Positions 17,250 through 26,472 of a stretch of DNA of 47,681 nt are shown here, piece after piece. The notes below the pieces were generated by a model. The model was not told the DNA's origin. It worked only from the letters and a program-made list of their open reading frames with translations, and made no database searches. The stretch covers positions 1 through 47,681 of the forward strand of contig NZ_JADWYO010000052.1 of assembly GCF_022414595.1 (NCBI RefSeq), given 5' to 3'. Numbering within the stretch: the first letter of the stretch is position 1; every line of letters begins with the position of its first letter. This DNA comes from Streptomyces sp. MUM 203J. Lineage in GTDB: Bacteria > Actinomycetota > Actinomycetes > Streptomycetales > Streptomycetaceae. Both the position numbers and the translations under genes were made by a program.

Positions 17250-20200
17250 ATGCCGTTTGGCATAGGCACTACAAAGAGGAGACGGGCGGAGGTGACCCGG
17301 CGCCCAGGCAGCAGACCCCTGCTCGTGACCCTCGCCCTGGTCATGTCCGTCCCCGTTGGCCTGACCCCCGTCACCGCGGCAGCCGCGACCGGCGGGCTCG
17401 GCCGCCCCGACCTGCCCGAACAGCGGGTCAGCGAGGTCGAGGAGGTCAAGGGCCAAGGCGCCAAGGAGGCCCGCGCCCGGGTGGCCAAGGAGACCGCGGC
17501 CAACAACGAGCAGGCCGTGCGCGCCCGCAAGGAGAGCAGGGCCGCGACCTGGCCCAAGCCCGGCAGCGCCGAGCTGCCCCTCCGCGCGAAGGGCACGTCC
17601 AAGGCGGCACCCGGCGGCCTGCCCGTCACCCTCAGGCCCACCGGCAAGAGCAGGAACGACAGCGCCGCCACCCTCAGGGTCCTGGACCAGAAGACCGCCG
17701 ACCGCCTCGGCATCAAGGGCGTCGTCCTCACCGCCCAGGCCGACGAGGCCCGGCAGGCGGAACTCACCCTCGACTACGGCGCCTTCGCCTCCGCCCTCGG
17801 CGGCGGCTGGGCAAGCCGCCTCCAGCTCGTCCAGCTGCCCGCCTGTGCGCTGACCACGCCGGAGAAGAGCGAGTGCCGCAAGGCGACCGCGCTCCCGTCC
17901 CGCAACGACGGCGCCAAGCAGACCCTCTCCGCCGAGGTGAAGCTCACCGAGGCAGCGAGCGACGGCCTGTCGCCCCAGCTGACGACCGCCACGACCGCCG
18001 CGTCCTCCGGTGCCACCGTCCTCGCGGCCACCGCGACGAGCGACCCCGGATCGGGCGAGGCCGCCAACGGCTCCGGCGACTACTCCGCCACCGAGCTGTC
18101 CGCGTCCTCCTCCTGGGAGGCGGGCGGCAGCTCCGGCTCCTTCACCTGGTCGTACGACTTCACGATGCCGCCCGCAGCCGCGGGCCCGAGCCCCAAGCTG
18201 TCCCTCTCCTACGACTCGGGCAGCGTCGACGGCCGCACCGCGACCACCAACAACCAGGGCACCTCGGTCGGTGAGGGCTTCTCCCTCACCGAGTCCTACA
18301 TCGAGCGCAGCTACGGGGCCTGTGACGACGACGGCCACGCCGACGTCTTCGACCGCTGCTGGAAGTACGACAACGCCTCCCTCGTCCTCAACGGCAAGGC
18401 GTCCCGCCTCGTCAAGGACGACAGCACCGGCCAGTGGCGTCTCCTCAACGACGACGACTCCAAGGTGATCCGCTCCACGGGCGCGGACAACGGCGACGAC
18501 AACGGCGAGTACTGGACCGTCATCACCGGCGACGGCACGAAGTACGTCTTCGGCCTCAACAAGCTCGACGGCGCCGGCACCCAGCGCACCAACTCCACCT
18601 GGACCGTCCCCGTTTTCGGCGACGACTCCGGCGAGCCCGGCTACTCCAAGGGCAGCAGCTTCTCCGGCCGCTCCCTGACCCAGGCGTGGCGGTGGAACCT
18701 CGACTACATCGAGGACACCAGCGGCAACGCGGCCACGTACTGGTACACCAAGGAGACCAACCACTACAAGAAGAACAAGGCGAGCACGGCGAACGCCTCG
18801 TACGTCCGCGGCGGCTACCTCACCGAGGTCAAGTACGGTCTCCGCAAGGGCGCGCTGTTCAGCGGCGACGCCGACGCGAAGGTCACCTTCTCGCATGCCG
18901 AGCGCTGCACGGTCAGCAACTGCACCTCGCTCACGAAGGACACCGCCGAGAACTGGCCGGACGTGCCGTTCGACGCGATCTGCTCCAGCGGCGCGAGCGA
19001 CTGCAAGAGTTCCGGCCCGACGTTCTTCTCCCGGAAGCGTGTGACGGCCGTCCACACCCACTCGTGGGACGCGGCCACCAGTGCCTACAAGCCCGTCGAC
19101 TCCTGGGCGCTGAGCCAGCAGTACCTGGACGGCGGCGACATCGGTGACACCTCGGACCACGTCCTGACGCTGAAGTCCCTGAAGCGGACCGCCAAGGCCG
19201 GTACGGCGATCACCCTGCCGCCGGTCTCGTTCACGTACCAGATGCGGCCGAACCGGGTCGATGGCACCGACGACATCCTCCCGCTTACCCGCCCCCGCAT
19301 CTCGACGGTCACGTCCGAGACGGGCGCGATCACGACCGTGACGCTGTCGTCCCCGGAGTGCGTCCGCAGCCAGGTCCTCGGTGCCGCCGAGGACACCAAC
19401 ACCCGTAACTGCTATCCGCAGTTCTGGAACATCAACGGCTCCTCCGAAGCGTCCGTCGACTGGTTCCAGAAGTACCGGGTCACCGCTGTCACCGTCTCCG
19501 ACCCGGCGGGCCAGAACGACGCCGTCGAGCACGAGTACGTGTACAGCGGCGCCGCCTGGCACCACAGCGACGAGCCCTTCACCCCGAAGGACGAGCGCAC
19601 CTGGTCCGAGTGGCGCGGCTACCGTCAGGTGACGGTCCACAGCGGAGCCAAGGACACCACCCGCTCCAGGACCGTGTCCCTCTACCTGCAGGGTATGGAC
19701 GGCGACAAGCTGAAGAACGGCACGACCCGCTCGGTCAGCGTCGCGCCCCTCGGCTCCCCGTCCCTCGGCCTCGCATCCATCAAGGACAGCAGCCAGTACG
19801 CGGGCCAGCTCCGTCAGCAGGTCACCTACGACGGTGCCACGGCCGTCAGCGCCTCCGCCAGCGAACCGTGGTCGAAGGAGACCGCGCGCCAGACGGTGCC
19901 CGGCGCGGGCGATCATGTGGCCCGCTTCGTGCGCGTCCAGAAGTCGACCCAGTACACCTATCTGACCGCCCCGAAGAAGTGGCGTTCCGCCACCACGTCC
20001 ACCCAGTACGACAGCCACGGCACGCCGTACCTGGTGGAGGGCCGGGGCGACGACGCCAGGACCGGCGACGAGACCTGCACCCGCACCTGGTACGCCCGCA
20101 ACGCGTCCGCCGGCCTCAGTCTCGCCTCCCGCACCCGCACGGTGGGCAAACCGTGCTCGGTCGCGGACACGGGGCTCGACCTGCCGGCCGACACCACGCG

Positions 20201-23200
20201 GCGCGGCGACGTCCTGTCCGACACCGCCACCGCGTACGACGGCCTCACCTGGTCCACGTCCATGCAGCCCACCAAGGGGATGCCGACCTGGACCGGCCGG
20301 GCCAAGGCGTACGGCTCCACGGGCACGCCGGTCTGGCAGAAGACGAGCGGCACGACGTACGACGCCCTCGGCCGCCCGCTCACGGTCACCGACGCCGCCG
20401 ACCAGACGACCTCGACCGCCTACACCCCGGCGACCGACGGCCCGCTGACCAAGAGCATCACCACGAACCCCAAGGGCCACCGAAGCGCGGACTTCATCGA
20501 CCCGAGGCGCGGGCTGACCCTCCGGTCGTACGACATCAACCTCAAGAAGACGGAACTCGCCTACGACGCCCTCGGCCGCCTCACCGACGTGTGGCTGCCG
20601 AACCGCGCCGCGGTCAGCACGCAGGCCCCGAACCAGAAGTTCCGCTACAACATCAGCGCGACACAGCCGTCCTGGGTGTCCACGGGCACCCTCAAGGCGG
20701 ACGGCGACACGTACAACACCACGTACGCCCTCTACGACGCGCTGCTGCGTCCCCTCCAGACGCAGTCCCCGACCCCGCAGGGCGGCAGGCTGCTGACGGA
20801 CACGCGCTACGACTCGCGGGGCCTGGCGTACGAGACGTTCGCGGACATCTTCGACAACACGAAGACCCCGAACGGCACGTACACCCGCGCCGAGTACGGC
20901 GAGGCACCGACCCAGACGCAGACCGTCTTCGACGGCGCCGGGCGTGCCACGGAGAGCACCCTGCTGGTCTTCGGCCAGAAGAAGTGGTCCACCACCAGCA
21001 CGTACACGGGTGACTCGACCGCCACCACAGCGGTCAAGGGCGGCACCGCGGCCCGTACGATCACGGACGCCCTGGGCCGTACGGTCGAGACCCGCGAGTA
21101 CGCGGGCCAGACCCCGGCGGACACGCAGTACGGGGCGATGACCGGGGTGTCGTACAGCAGCGTGACGTACACGCACACGCTGGACGGCAAGGAACGGACC
21201 ATCACGGGCCCCGACGGGGCGAAGTGGAGCCGTACGTACGACCTGTTCGGCCGCCTCGCCACCGACTCGGACCCCGACAAGGGCACGTCCCGTCAGGAGT
21301 ACGACGCAGCGGACCGCGTCATCAGGGCGACGAACTCCAAGGGCGTCTCCATCCTGACGGAGTACGACGAACTCGGCCGCACGGTCGGCACCTGGTCCGG
21401 CCAGAAGACGGACGCGAAGCAGCTGACCTCGTACACCTACGACACACTCCTGAAGGGCCTGGTCACGTCCAGCACCCGCTATGTGGGCGGCCGGACGGGC
21501 GCGGCGTACACCAAGTCGGTCACGAAGTACGACTCGATGAGCCGCCCGACGGACACGAGGCTGACGCTCCCGGACACGGACCCGCTGGTCAAGGCGGGCA
21601 ACCCGGCCACGATCGACCTGGACAGCTACTACCGGATCGACGGCACGCTGGCGAACCACCGGGAGCCCGCACTCGGCGGTCTGGGTGACGAGATCATCGA
21701 CTACACCTACAACGGCCTCGGCATGGTCACCAAGCTGGGTGGCAGCACGGGCTACCTGCTGGACGTCGACTACTCGGCCCTCGGGCAGCCGCAGCAGCTG
21801 ACGCTGGGAACCGGCAACACGGAGGCCTTCAAGAAGTCCTACCTCACGAACACCTACGAGGAGGGCACGGGCCGCCTGCTCCGGAGCCATGTCACGGACC
21901 AGACACACCCGTACATGCTCCAGGACCTGACCTACACGTACGACCAGGCGGGCAACGTCACGTCCATCGCGGACCCCACCACCCTCGGCGGCAAGAGCAG
22001 CGCCGAGACCCAGTGCTTCGCGTACGACGGCCACCGCCGCATGACCGAGGCCTGGACCCCGGCGTCCCAGAACTGCGCCGACCCGCGCAACGCGTCGAGC
22101 CTGTCGGGCCCGGCCCCGTACTGGACGAGCTACACGTACAACAAGGCGGGCCAGCGGACGACGGAGACCCAGCACAAGTCGAGCGGCAACACGACGACGA
22201 CGTACTGCTACAAGGGCACGCAGCCGCACGCGGTGACGGGCACGAGCAAGACGGCGAACTGCGCGACCCCGGACAGCACGTACACCTACGACTCCACGGG
22301 CAACACGACAACCCGCCCGGGCCCGAACGCCTCCCAGTCCCTGACGTGGACGGACGAGGGCCAACTCTCCGAACTCACCGAATCAGGAAAATCAACCGAC
22401 TACATCTACGACGCCGACGGCACCCTGCTGATCCGCTCCACTCAGGGCGGTGAGCGCGTCCTCTACGTGGGCGCCACGGAACTCCACCTCCGCGCCAACG
22501 GCACGAAGTGGGCGCAGCGCAGCTACAGCTTCGGCGGCCAGCAGATCGCGCTCCGCACCAACGAGTCCGGCACCCAGAAGCTCCACTACCTGGCCGGCGA
22601 CCGCCACGGCACGTCAACGCTGTCGATCGCCTCGGAGTCCACGCAGCCCTTCGTCAAGCGCCACATGACTCCGTTCGGCGCCCCACGGGGCTCGGGCTCG
22701 TCGGACTTCCCCGGCGACAAGGCGTTCCTGGGCAAGACAGCCGACAAGACAACGGGCCTGACCCACATAGGCGCCCGCCAGTACGACCCAACCCTGGGCC
22801 AGTTCATCAGCGTCGACCCACTCCTGAGCCTGGAGCAGCACCAGTCGCTCAATGGCTACAGCTATGCCAACAACAGTCCCGTCACCTCAACCGACCCCAC
22901 AGGGTTGGCAGCGGTCAGTTGCCAACGCGGTAGCTGCTCGGGCGAGATGGAAGCAGCCGATGCCAGCATGTCCATGTCCTGGGGTGCGGTAGCCGGAGGA
23001 GCTGGCGGCGGCAGCTCTGGGGCGGTGGATACAAATCGACTTGGTACCGTTTCCTCTGGCGGAAACCGGCTTGCTTCGCCATGGCAGGCCCAGACGCGGC
23101 CGATTGGAAACTACGGAGACCTGAAATCCCTCCTTGCTGATTACAACGTCAAGGACCCTTATGGAATCATCGCTGATTATGGCAGCAAGAGGAATCCGTG

Positions 23201-23762
23201 GGAAACGTCGCGTGCTCTGTTCTTCGGCTGGCTCTGGGGTGGCGGCTATCCGCTGAAGCCAACTCAAGAGTTCCGTGGTGGCGACGCGTTCACGGGTAAG
23301 CTGGCTGGCGATGAGACGTTCAGCAGGGCTCGAGTGGAGCTGGTTAATCAAGCCATCAAGCATGGAATGGATGCTCCAAATGCGAAGGAGCCGCTCAATG
23401 TCGATTACAAGGATGTGGGGCCGGAGCCGGGGAGTCCCTGGTGGAAATTCAACTCGATACGTGGGGCTGCGAACGATGTGTCTGGCGTTCTGAGCAACGG
23501 TGCTATCGGTACACGCAACCAGGCTGATGCTTTCCTTGGTACCTATGACGGGTCGGGTAAGATCGTGTCTGTTGATCGTAAGGAAGGAGTAGCCATCGTG
23601 GAGTTCCACGCCACTAATCTGTCTGACTGGCGTTCAGCCACACACCTTATTCCGCGTAGCTGGAATCCGATGTTCGAGGACACGTTCGGTGCACCGGTGA
23701 GGCAGAACTTCGAGTGGCGAGAGAGGCTCCCTTTGAATAGCTGCGTGTGCTGGGTACAGTGA
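17250..23762 (+). CDS. Secreted RHS/YD-repeat polymorphic toxin
   Basis: 2170-residue RHS protein. A signal-type hydrophobic segment is at about 24-46. An SpvB/TcdB-like beta section starts near 297 (SYDFTMPPAAAGPSPKLSLS). YD repeats run from about 990 to 1850 (YDALGR, YDLFGRLATDSD, YDELGRTVGTW). The conserved RHS core end lies at about 1850-1888 (GQFISVDPLLSLE, then DPTG). Beyond it is a variable tip of about 280 residues without a family I recognise; its end contains SDWRSATHLIPRSWNP and a Cys pair. In known polymorphic toxins the shell encloses and delivers such a tip. From about 22,900 codons become A/T-rich at third position, unlike the shell, a sign of tip exchange. ATG17250 has a weak ribosome site; GTG17292 with GAGGAG upstream is an alternative. 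The next gene begins on the stop codon. Confidence 0.88.
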   Translation: MPFGIGTTKRRRAEVTRRPGSRPLLVTLALVMSVPVGLTPVTAAAATGGLGRPDLPEQRVSEVEEVKGQGAKEARARVAKETAANNEQAVRARKESRAATWPKPGSAELPLRAKGTSKAAPGGLPVTLRPTGKSRNDSAATLRVLDQKTADRLGIKGVVLTAQADEARQAELTLDYGAFASALGGGWASRLQLVQLPACALTTPEKSECRKATALPSRNDGAKQTLSAEVKLTEAASDGLSPQLTTATTAASSGATVLAATATSDPGSGEAANGSGDYSATELSASSSWEAGGSSGSFTWSYDFTMPPAAAGPSPKLSLSYDSGSVDGRTATTNNQGTSVGEGFSLTESYIERSYGACDDDGHADVFDRCWKYDNASLVLNGKASRLVKDDSTGQWRLLNDDDSKVIRSTGADNGDDNGEYWTVITGDGTKYVFGLNKLDGAGTQRTNSTWTVPVFGDDSGEPGYSKGSSFSGRSLTQAWRWNLDYIEDTSGNAATYWYTKETNHYKKNKASTANASYVRGGYLTEVKYGLRKGALFSGDADAKVTFSHAERCTVSNCTSLTKDTAENWPDVPFDAICSSGASDCKSSGPTFFSRKRVTAVHTHSWDAATSAYKPVDSWALSQQYLDGGDIGDTSDHVLTLKSLKRTAKAGTAITLPPVSFTYQMRPNRVDGTDDILPLTRPRISTVTSETGAITTVTLSSPECVRSQVLGAAEDTNTRNCYPQFWNINGSSEASVDWFQKYRVTAVTVSDPAGQNDAVEHEYVYSGAAWHHSDEPFTPKDERTWSEWRGYRQVTVHSGAKDTTRSRTVSLYLQGMDGDKLKNGTTRSVSVAPLGSPSLGLASIKDSSQYAGQLRQQVTYDGATAVSASASEPWSKETARQTVPGAGDHVARFVRVQKSTQYTYLTAPKKWRSATTSTQYDSHGTPYLVEGRGDDARTGDETCTRTWYARNASAGLSLASRTRTVGKPCSVADTGLDLPADTTRRGDVLSDTATAYDGLTWSTSMQPTKGMPTWTGRAKAYGSTGTPVWQKTSGTTYDALGRPLTVTDAADQTTSTAYTPATDGPLTKSITTNPKGHRSADFIDPRRGLTLRSYDINLKKTELAYDALGRLTDVWLPNRAAVSTQAPNQKFRYNISATQPSWVSTGTLKADGDTYNTTYALYDALLRPLQTQSPTPQGGRLLTDTRYDSRGLAYETFADIFDNTKTPNGTYTRAEYGEAPTQTQTVFDGAGRATESTLLVFGQKKWSTTSTYTGDSTATTAVKGGTAARTITDALGRTVETREYAGQTPADTQYGAMTGVSYSSVTYTHTLDGKERTITGPDGAKWSRTYDLFGRLATDSDPDKGTSRQEYDAADRVIRATNSKGVSILTEYDELGRTVGTWSGQKTDAKQLTSYTYDTLLKGLVTSSTRYVGGRTGAAYTKSVTKYDSMSRPTDTRLTLPDTDPLVKAGNPATIDLDSYYRIDGTLANHREPALGGLGDEIIDYTYNGLGMVTKLGGSTGYLLDVDYSALGQPQQLTLGTGNTEAFKKSYLTNTYEEGTGRLLRSHVTDQTHPYMLQDLTYTYDQAGNVTSIADPTTLGGKSSAETQCFAYDGHRRMTEAWTPASQNCADPRNASSLSGPAPYWTSYTYNKAGQRTTETQHKSSGNTTTTYCYKGTQPHAVTGTSKTANCATPDSTYTYDSTGNTTTRPGPNASQSLTWTDEGQLSELTESGKSTDYIYDADGTLLIRSTQGGERVLYVGATELHLRANGTKWAQRSYSFGGQQIALRTNESGTQKLHYLAGDRHGTSTLSIASESTQPFVKRHMTPFGAPRGSGSSDFPGDKAFLGKTADKTTGLTHIGARQYDPTLGQFISVDPLLSLEQHQSLNGYSYANNSPVTSTDPTGLAAVSCQRGSCSGEMEAADASMSMSWGAVAGGAGGGSSGAVDTNRLGTVSSGGNRLASPWQAQTRPIGNYGDLKSLLADYNVKDPYGIIADYGSKRNPWETSRALFFGWLWGGGYPLKPTQEFRGGDAFTGKLAGDETFSRARVELVNQAIKHGMDAPNAKEPLNVDYKDVGPEPGSPWWKFNSIRGAANDVSGVLSNGAIGTRNQADAFLGTYDGSGKIVSVDRKEGVAIVEFHATNLSDWRSATHLIPRSWNPMFEDTFGAPVRQNFEWRERLPLNSCVCWVQ

Positions 23763-24250
23763 TGACTGCTCGGAAATGTTGGCAGTTCGACGCTCTGGGA
23801 GTGCCGTCTTGCATAGCGCGATTCCTGGGGTTCGTTTTGGTGGCGCTCCTGCTCTCTTCCTGCGTGAATCAGGAAACTCTGACATCTGTGAAGGATTCGG
23901 ATATTGTCGGATCGTGGGCGGATAAGTCGAGTGGCGGCGTGATAGTGTTTCGCGATGATAGGACATTTGAGGCGTCCGGAATTGTCTGGGAGTCCTGGCA
24001 ATCGTCGTGTCCTGCGGGGAAGTCCTCTGGATCATGGAATTTCTGGGTGGATGACGGTCGAAGCGACACCGTCCTTGCCAGACCGGAGGCGAAGGAAGGG
24101 GCGTCCATGGCCCTAAATTTCTCCGGGGTTGCACATGGCGGGTGTTATATGACGCTCAGTGTGGTTTCGGGGGGTGAGGAGCTGTGCGCTACCGATGATC
24201 CAGACCTTGTGTGCTCCCTTGATGTTCGGCTGGAGAAGCAGCCGGACTGA
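23762..24250 (+). CDS. Small lipoprotein, probable immunity protein to the RHS tip
   Basis: 162-residue lipoprotein. ATG23762 shares one base with the TGA of the RHS gene, so translation is coupled. A GTG at 23747 in the same frame would overlap more. The signal sequence ends in LLLSSC, a good lipobox; the mature part would sit on the outer face of the membrane. It looks like a small beta-barrel (DIVGSWADKSSGGVIVF, SGSWNFW) with several cysteines. Position directly after a toxin tip, similar low-GC codon use and small size argue for an immunity role. An outside location would suit a tip acting at the envelope or entering from outside. This is inference; no immunity family was recognised. Confidence 0.75.
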   Translation: MTARKCWQFDALGVPSCIARFLGFVLVALLLSSCVNQETLTSVKDSDIVGSWADKSSGGVIVFRDDRTFEASGIVWESWQSSCPAGKSSGSWNFWVDDGRSDTVLARPEAKEGASMALNFSGVAHGGCYMTLSVVSGGEELCATDDPDLVCSLDVRLEKQPD

Positions 24251-24285
24251 GGGTGAGCTTGCCCGATTTTGCTTCGTGAGTGCTT

Positions 24286-24325
24286 GAGCCTGTGGGCATC
24301 GCACTAGTGCGATGCCCACAGGCTC
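24286..24325. terminator. 40-base perfect palindrome, probable terminator
   Basis: GAGCCTGTGGGCATCGCACT is followed directly by its exact reverse complement, giving 20-bp arms with no spacer. It closes the toxin/lipoprotein unit and is followed by TTGG. The strength fits a terminator; the absent loop and central ACTAGT are unusual. Confidence 0.7.
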
Positions 24326-24380
24326 TTGGTTTGGTGGTACCTGTTGGGGCCGATCCCGTGGGACCTCGGAGGTGACCAGG

Positions 24381-24407
24381 CTCGTCCCATACCCTGTGAG
24401 GGACGAG
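24381..24407. promoter_or_regulatory. Inverted repeat upstream of XRE regulator gene
   Basis: CTCGTCCC and GGGACGAG pair perfectly around 11 bases, ending 16 bases before the start codon of the regulator gene. It is a candidate autoregulatory operator or leader hairpin. Confidence 0.4.
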
Positions 24408-24423
24408 CTGCGTAGGGAGGGGC

Positions 24424-25683
24424 ATGGTTGTGTCGTCTGATGCAAGCCCGGATCCGTACGAGGACTCAGTTCGCTTCGGGCAGCGAGTCCACATCTTCCG
24501 CAACCGCGGAGGCATGACCCGCGAGCAGCTTGCCGGGTTGCTCGGGCATCATCCCTCCTGGGTGAAGAAGGTCGAGACCGGGGCGTTGAGGATGCCGCGG
24601 CTGCCCGAGGTCCTCCGCATCGCTGAAGTTCTGCGGGTTCCGCGCCTAAACGACCTGGTCGGGGACGTCTCCGAGGCCGACGTCGAGTTGTTCGTCGGGC
24701 CCGGCCACCAGCGGCTTCCCGCTGTGGCGGCGGCCATCAACGCGTTCCCGCTCGACGCTGATGCCCCCGCTCCTTGCGCGGAGCACCTCCGCGCCCGTGT
24801 CGCCCGGGCCTGGGTCGCGCGGCACTCGTCGCCCAACCACCGTGAGGTGCTGGGCGATCTGTTGCCGGGGCTGATCCGGGATGCCCAAGTCGCCGCGCGG
24901 CGGGCGGAGACGGCGGCCGACAGGCGGGCGGCGCAGGCGGTGCTGGCGGAGGTGTACTCGCTCGCCCAGTTCTTCCTGGCCTACCAGCCCGACCCGGCAC
25001 TGCTTTGGCGGGTGGCCGAGCGGGCGATGGTGGCGGCCCAGGAGTCGGAGGACCCGCACGCGATCGGGGTCACGGCGTGGCTGGCCGCTCAGGCCCACCG
25101 GGACAGCGGTCCGGCCCACTTCGACGCGGCGGACGACGTGACTGGGCGGACGCTCCGCTACCTGGAACCGCTCCTGCCGGATGCGACCGTGGACGTACGG
25201 GCGATCGCAGGCGCCCTCACCTTCGAAGCCGCGTACACCGCCGCACGTCGGATGGAGACCGGTACGGCCTGGGGCTGGTGGGACCGTGCCGCGCAGATGG
25301 CCGGGCGCCTTCCTCGGGGGTACGCGCACCCGGTGACGAGCTTCGGGGCTCACATCATGGGCGCCCATGCGGTGACCGTGGCGGTGGAGCTGAGGAAGGG
25401 CGGCGAGTCGGTTCGGCAGGCCGTACGGGCTGAAGCCGGGGTGATCCGGTCCCGGCCGCGCCGCGCTCGGCACCGCATCGAGCAGGCTCGGGCGTACTAC
25501 CTGGACGGGCAGTACGAGACGGCGGTGTCCACGCTGGAACAGGCCCACGAGGCGGCGCCGGAGACGACCCGTTACAACGGCTACGCCCGGCGCATCGTGC
25601 TGGAGGAGACGGCGTCCAGGACGGCCGAGCGGCGGCAGCGGGCGGCGGCGCTGGCCGTGAAGATCGGGATGACGACCGCGTAG
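24424..25683 (+). CDS. XRE-family transcriptional regulator with TPR-like C-terminus
   Basis: 419 residues. A helix-turn-helix of the XRE type lies at about 17-75 (MTREQLAGLLGHHPSWVKKVETG is the recognition core). The long alpha-helical Ala/Arg-rich C-terminal part resembles the TPR-like sensor region of the many Streptomyces paralogues of this kind. The last repeat contains ARAYYLDGQYETAVSTLEQAHEAAP. ATG24424 has GGGAGGGG just upstream. Two very small genes follow after a hairpin and probably belong to the same locus. GC composition returns to normal here after the low-GC toxin tip. Target genes and effector are unknown. Confidence 0.85.
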   Translation: MVVSSDASPDPYEDSVRFGQRVHIFRNRGGMTREQLAGLLGHHPSWVKKVETGALRMPRLPEVLRIAEVLRVPRLNDLVGDVSEADVELFVGPGHQRLPAVAAAINAFPLDADAPAPCAEHLRARVARAWVARHSSPNHREVLGDLLPGLIRDAQVAARRAETAADRRAAQAVLAEVYSLAQFFLAYQPDPALLWRVAERAMVAAQESEDPHAIGVTAWLAAQAHRDSGPAHFDAADDVTGRTLRYLEPLLPDATVDVRAIAGALTFEAAYTAARRMETGTAWGWWDRAAQMAGRLPRGYAHPVTSFGAHIMGAHAVTVAVELRKGGESVRQAVRAEAGVIRSRPRRARHRIEQARAYYLDGQYETAVSTLEQAHEAAPETTRYNGYARRIVLEETASRTAERRQRAAALAVKIGMTTA

Positions 25684-25686
25684 GTA

Positions 25687-25707
25687 AGGGGCCTGAACCG
25701 GGCCCCT
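25687..25707. terminator. Weak terminator hairpin after XRE gene
   Basis: AGGGGCC and GGCCCCT form a 7-bp stem with loop TGAACCG, followed by GTTCT. It begins 4 bases after the stop codon. Confidence 0.5.
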
Positions 25708-25730
25708 GTTCTCGCCGGGGCGCTCTTACC

Positions 25731-25764
25731 GTCAGTGCCGGACACGTCACCGACTGGCACTGAC
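25731..25764 (+). promoter_or_regulatory. Inverted repeat abutting the ribosome site of a tiny gene
   Basis: GTCAGTGCC (25731-25739) and GGCACTGAC (25756-25764) are perfect complements. The right arm touches the AGGAG Shine-Dalgarno of the next gene. It could be an operator for the preceding regulator or an RNA fold that controls access to the ribosome site. Confidence 0.45.
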
Positions 25765-25776
25765 AGGAGCAGATCC

Positions 25777-25935
25777 GTGATGACGATGATGGTGTACCGC
25801 GTGCGCTCCGACGGCACCACCACGATGATCCGCGAGCGGCACGAGGTCGCGCCGGCCGACCCGCCGCCGCCCGTGCTCACCTTTCCGCCGTGCACCTGCC
25901 CGCGCTGCGGCGCCCGGAAGGAGCGGAGCCGGTGA
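25777..25935 (+). CDS. Tiny protein with CxCxxC motif
   Basis: About 52 residues, starting at GTG25777 or ATG25780 behind AGGAGCAG. It opens MTMMVYRVRSDGTTTMIRE and ends with a cysteine cluster (PPCTCPRCGARK) that could hold zinc. Its stop overlaps the next start (GTGA), so the two tiny genes are translationally coupled. It follows the XRE gene, a frequent arrangement in Streptomyces for small partner genes. No function can be assigned. Confidence 0.6.
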   Translation: MMTMMVYRVRSDGTTTMIRERHEVAPADPPPPVLTFPPCTCPRCGARKERSR

Positions 25936-26234
25936 GCGCCTCCCTTCCCGCGTTCGGCGCGCTGACCGACGTACGACGGTGGGGCCTGGCCTGCGTGCAC
26001 TGCGGGCACCGGTTCACACCGGCGGATGCCGGTACGGGCTTCGCGTACGGCGACCAGTTTCACGAGCCCCCGCGCGGCGGCAGCAGGGTCCGCTGGTTCC
26101 CCCGCGCCTGCGCCGACTGCCACGCCAGGCCCCGGACGCGCACCATCGCTCCCTGTGTGGCCCCCGGTCGGCCCCGTAGCCGTATACGAAGGATGCGCGG
26201 AAGCGTACGTGGTCGTCTGTTGTCGACTCCGTGA
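25932..26234 (+). CDS. Small zinc-ribbon-like protein
   Basis: 100 residues from GTG25932, whose first bases overlap the stop of the preceding gene. Two CxxC pairs, in LACVHCGHRF and CADCHARP, about 40 residues apart, suggest one zinc site. The C-terminal 35 residues are Arg-rich. It probably acts with the preceding CxCxxC protein and the XRE regulator. I do not recognise a family. Confidence 0.6.
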   Translation: MSASLPAFGALTDVRRWGLACVHCGHRFTPADAGTGFAYGDQFHEPPRGGSRVRWFPRACADCHARPRTRTIAPCVAPGRPRSRIRRMRGSVRGRLLSTP

Positions 26235-26472
26235 GGGTAGTCCTGGTCGCGTTGCGGGAGCTCGACTGACGGGGCCTCCGTCAGCGCCTCCGCCTCGCCC
26301 GACCTGCTTGGATGATGGTTGCAGTGGGTGCGGATTCTTGTCAGCTGACCATTGCGGAGTCGCACTCTCCCTGACCTTTCTTGCGGCGCAACCCTTTGAG
26401 GGGCCGAGGTGTCGAACTCACGTTCCTCGGGCCCGCTGAGTGGCCCGCGCGCTTTGATGGAAGGTCTCGCAC

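Noticed and set aside
16110..22364. A 2084-codon open frame on the minus strand opposite the LamG and RHS genes
   Set aside because: It is an antisense shadow caused by high GC: Val/Arg/Gly/Ala-rich composition, no ribosome site, no domain, while the plus strand has clear domains.
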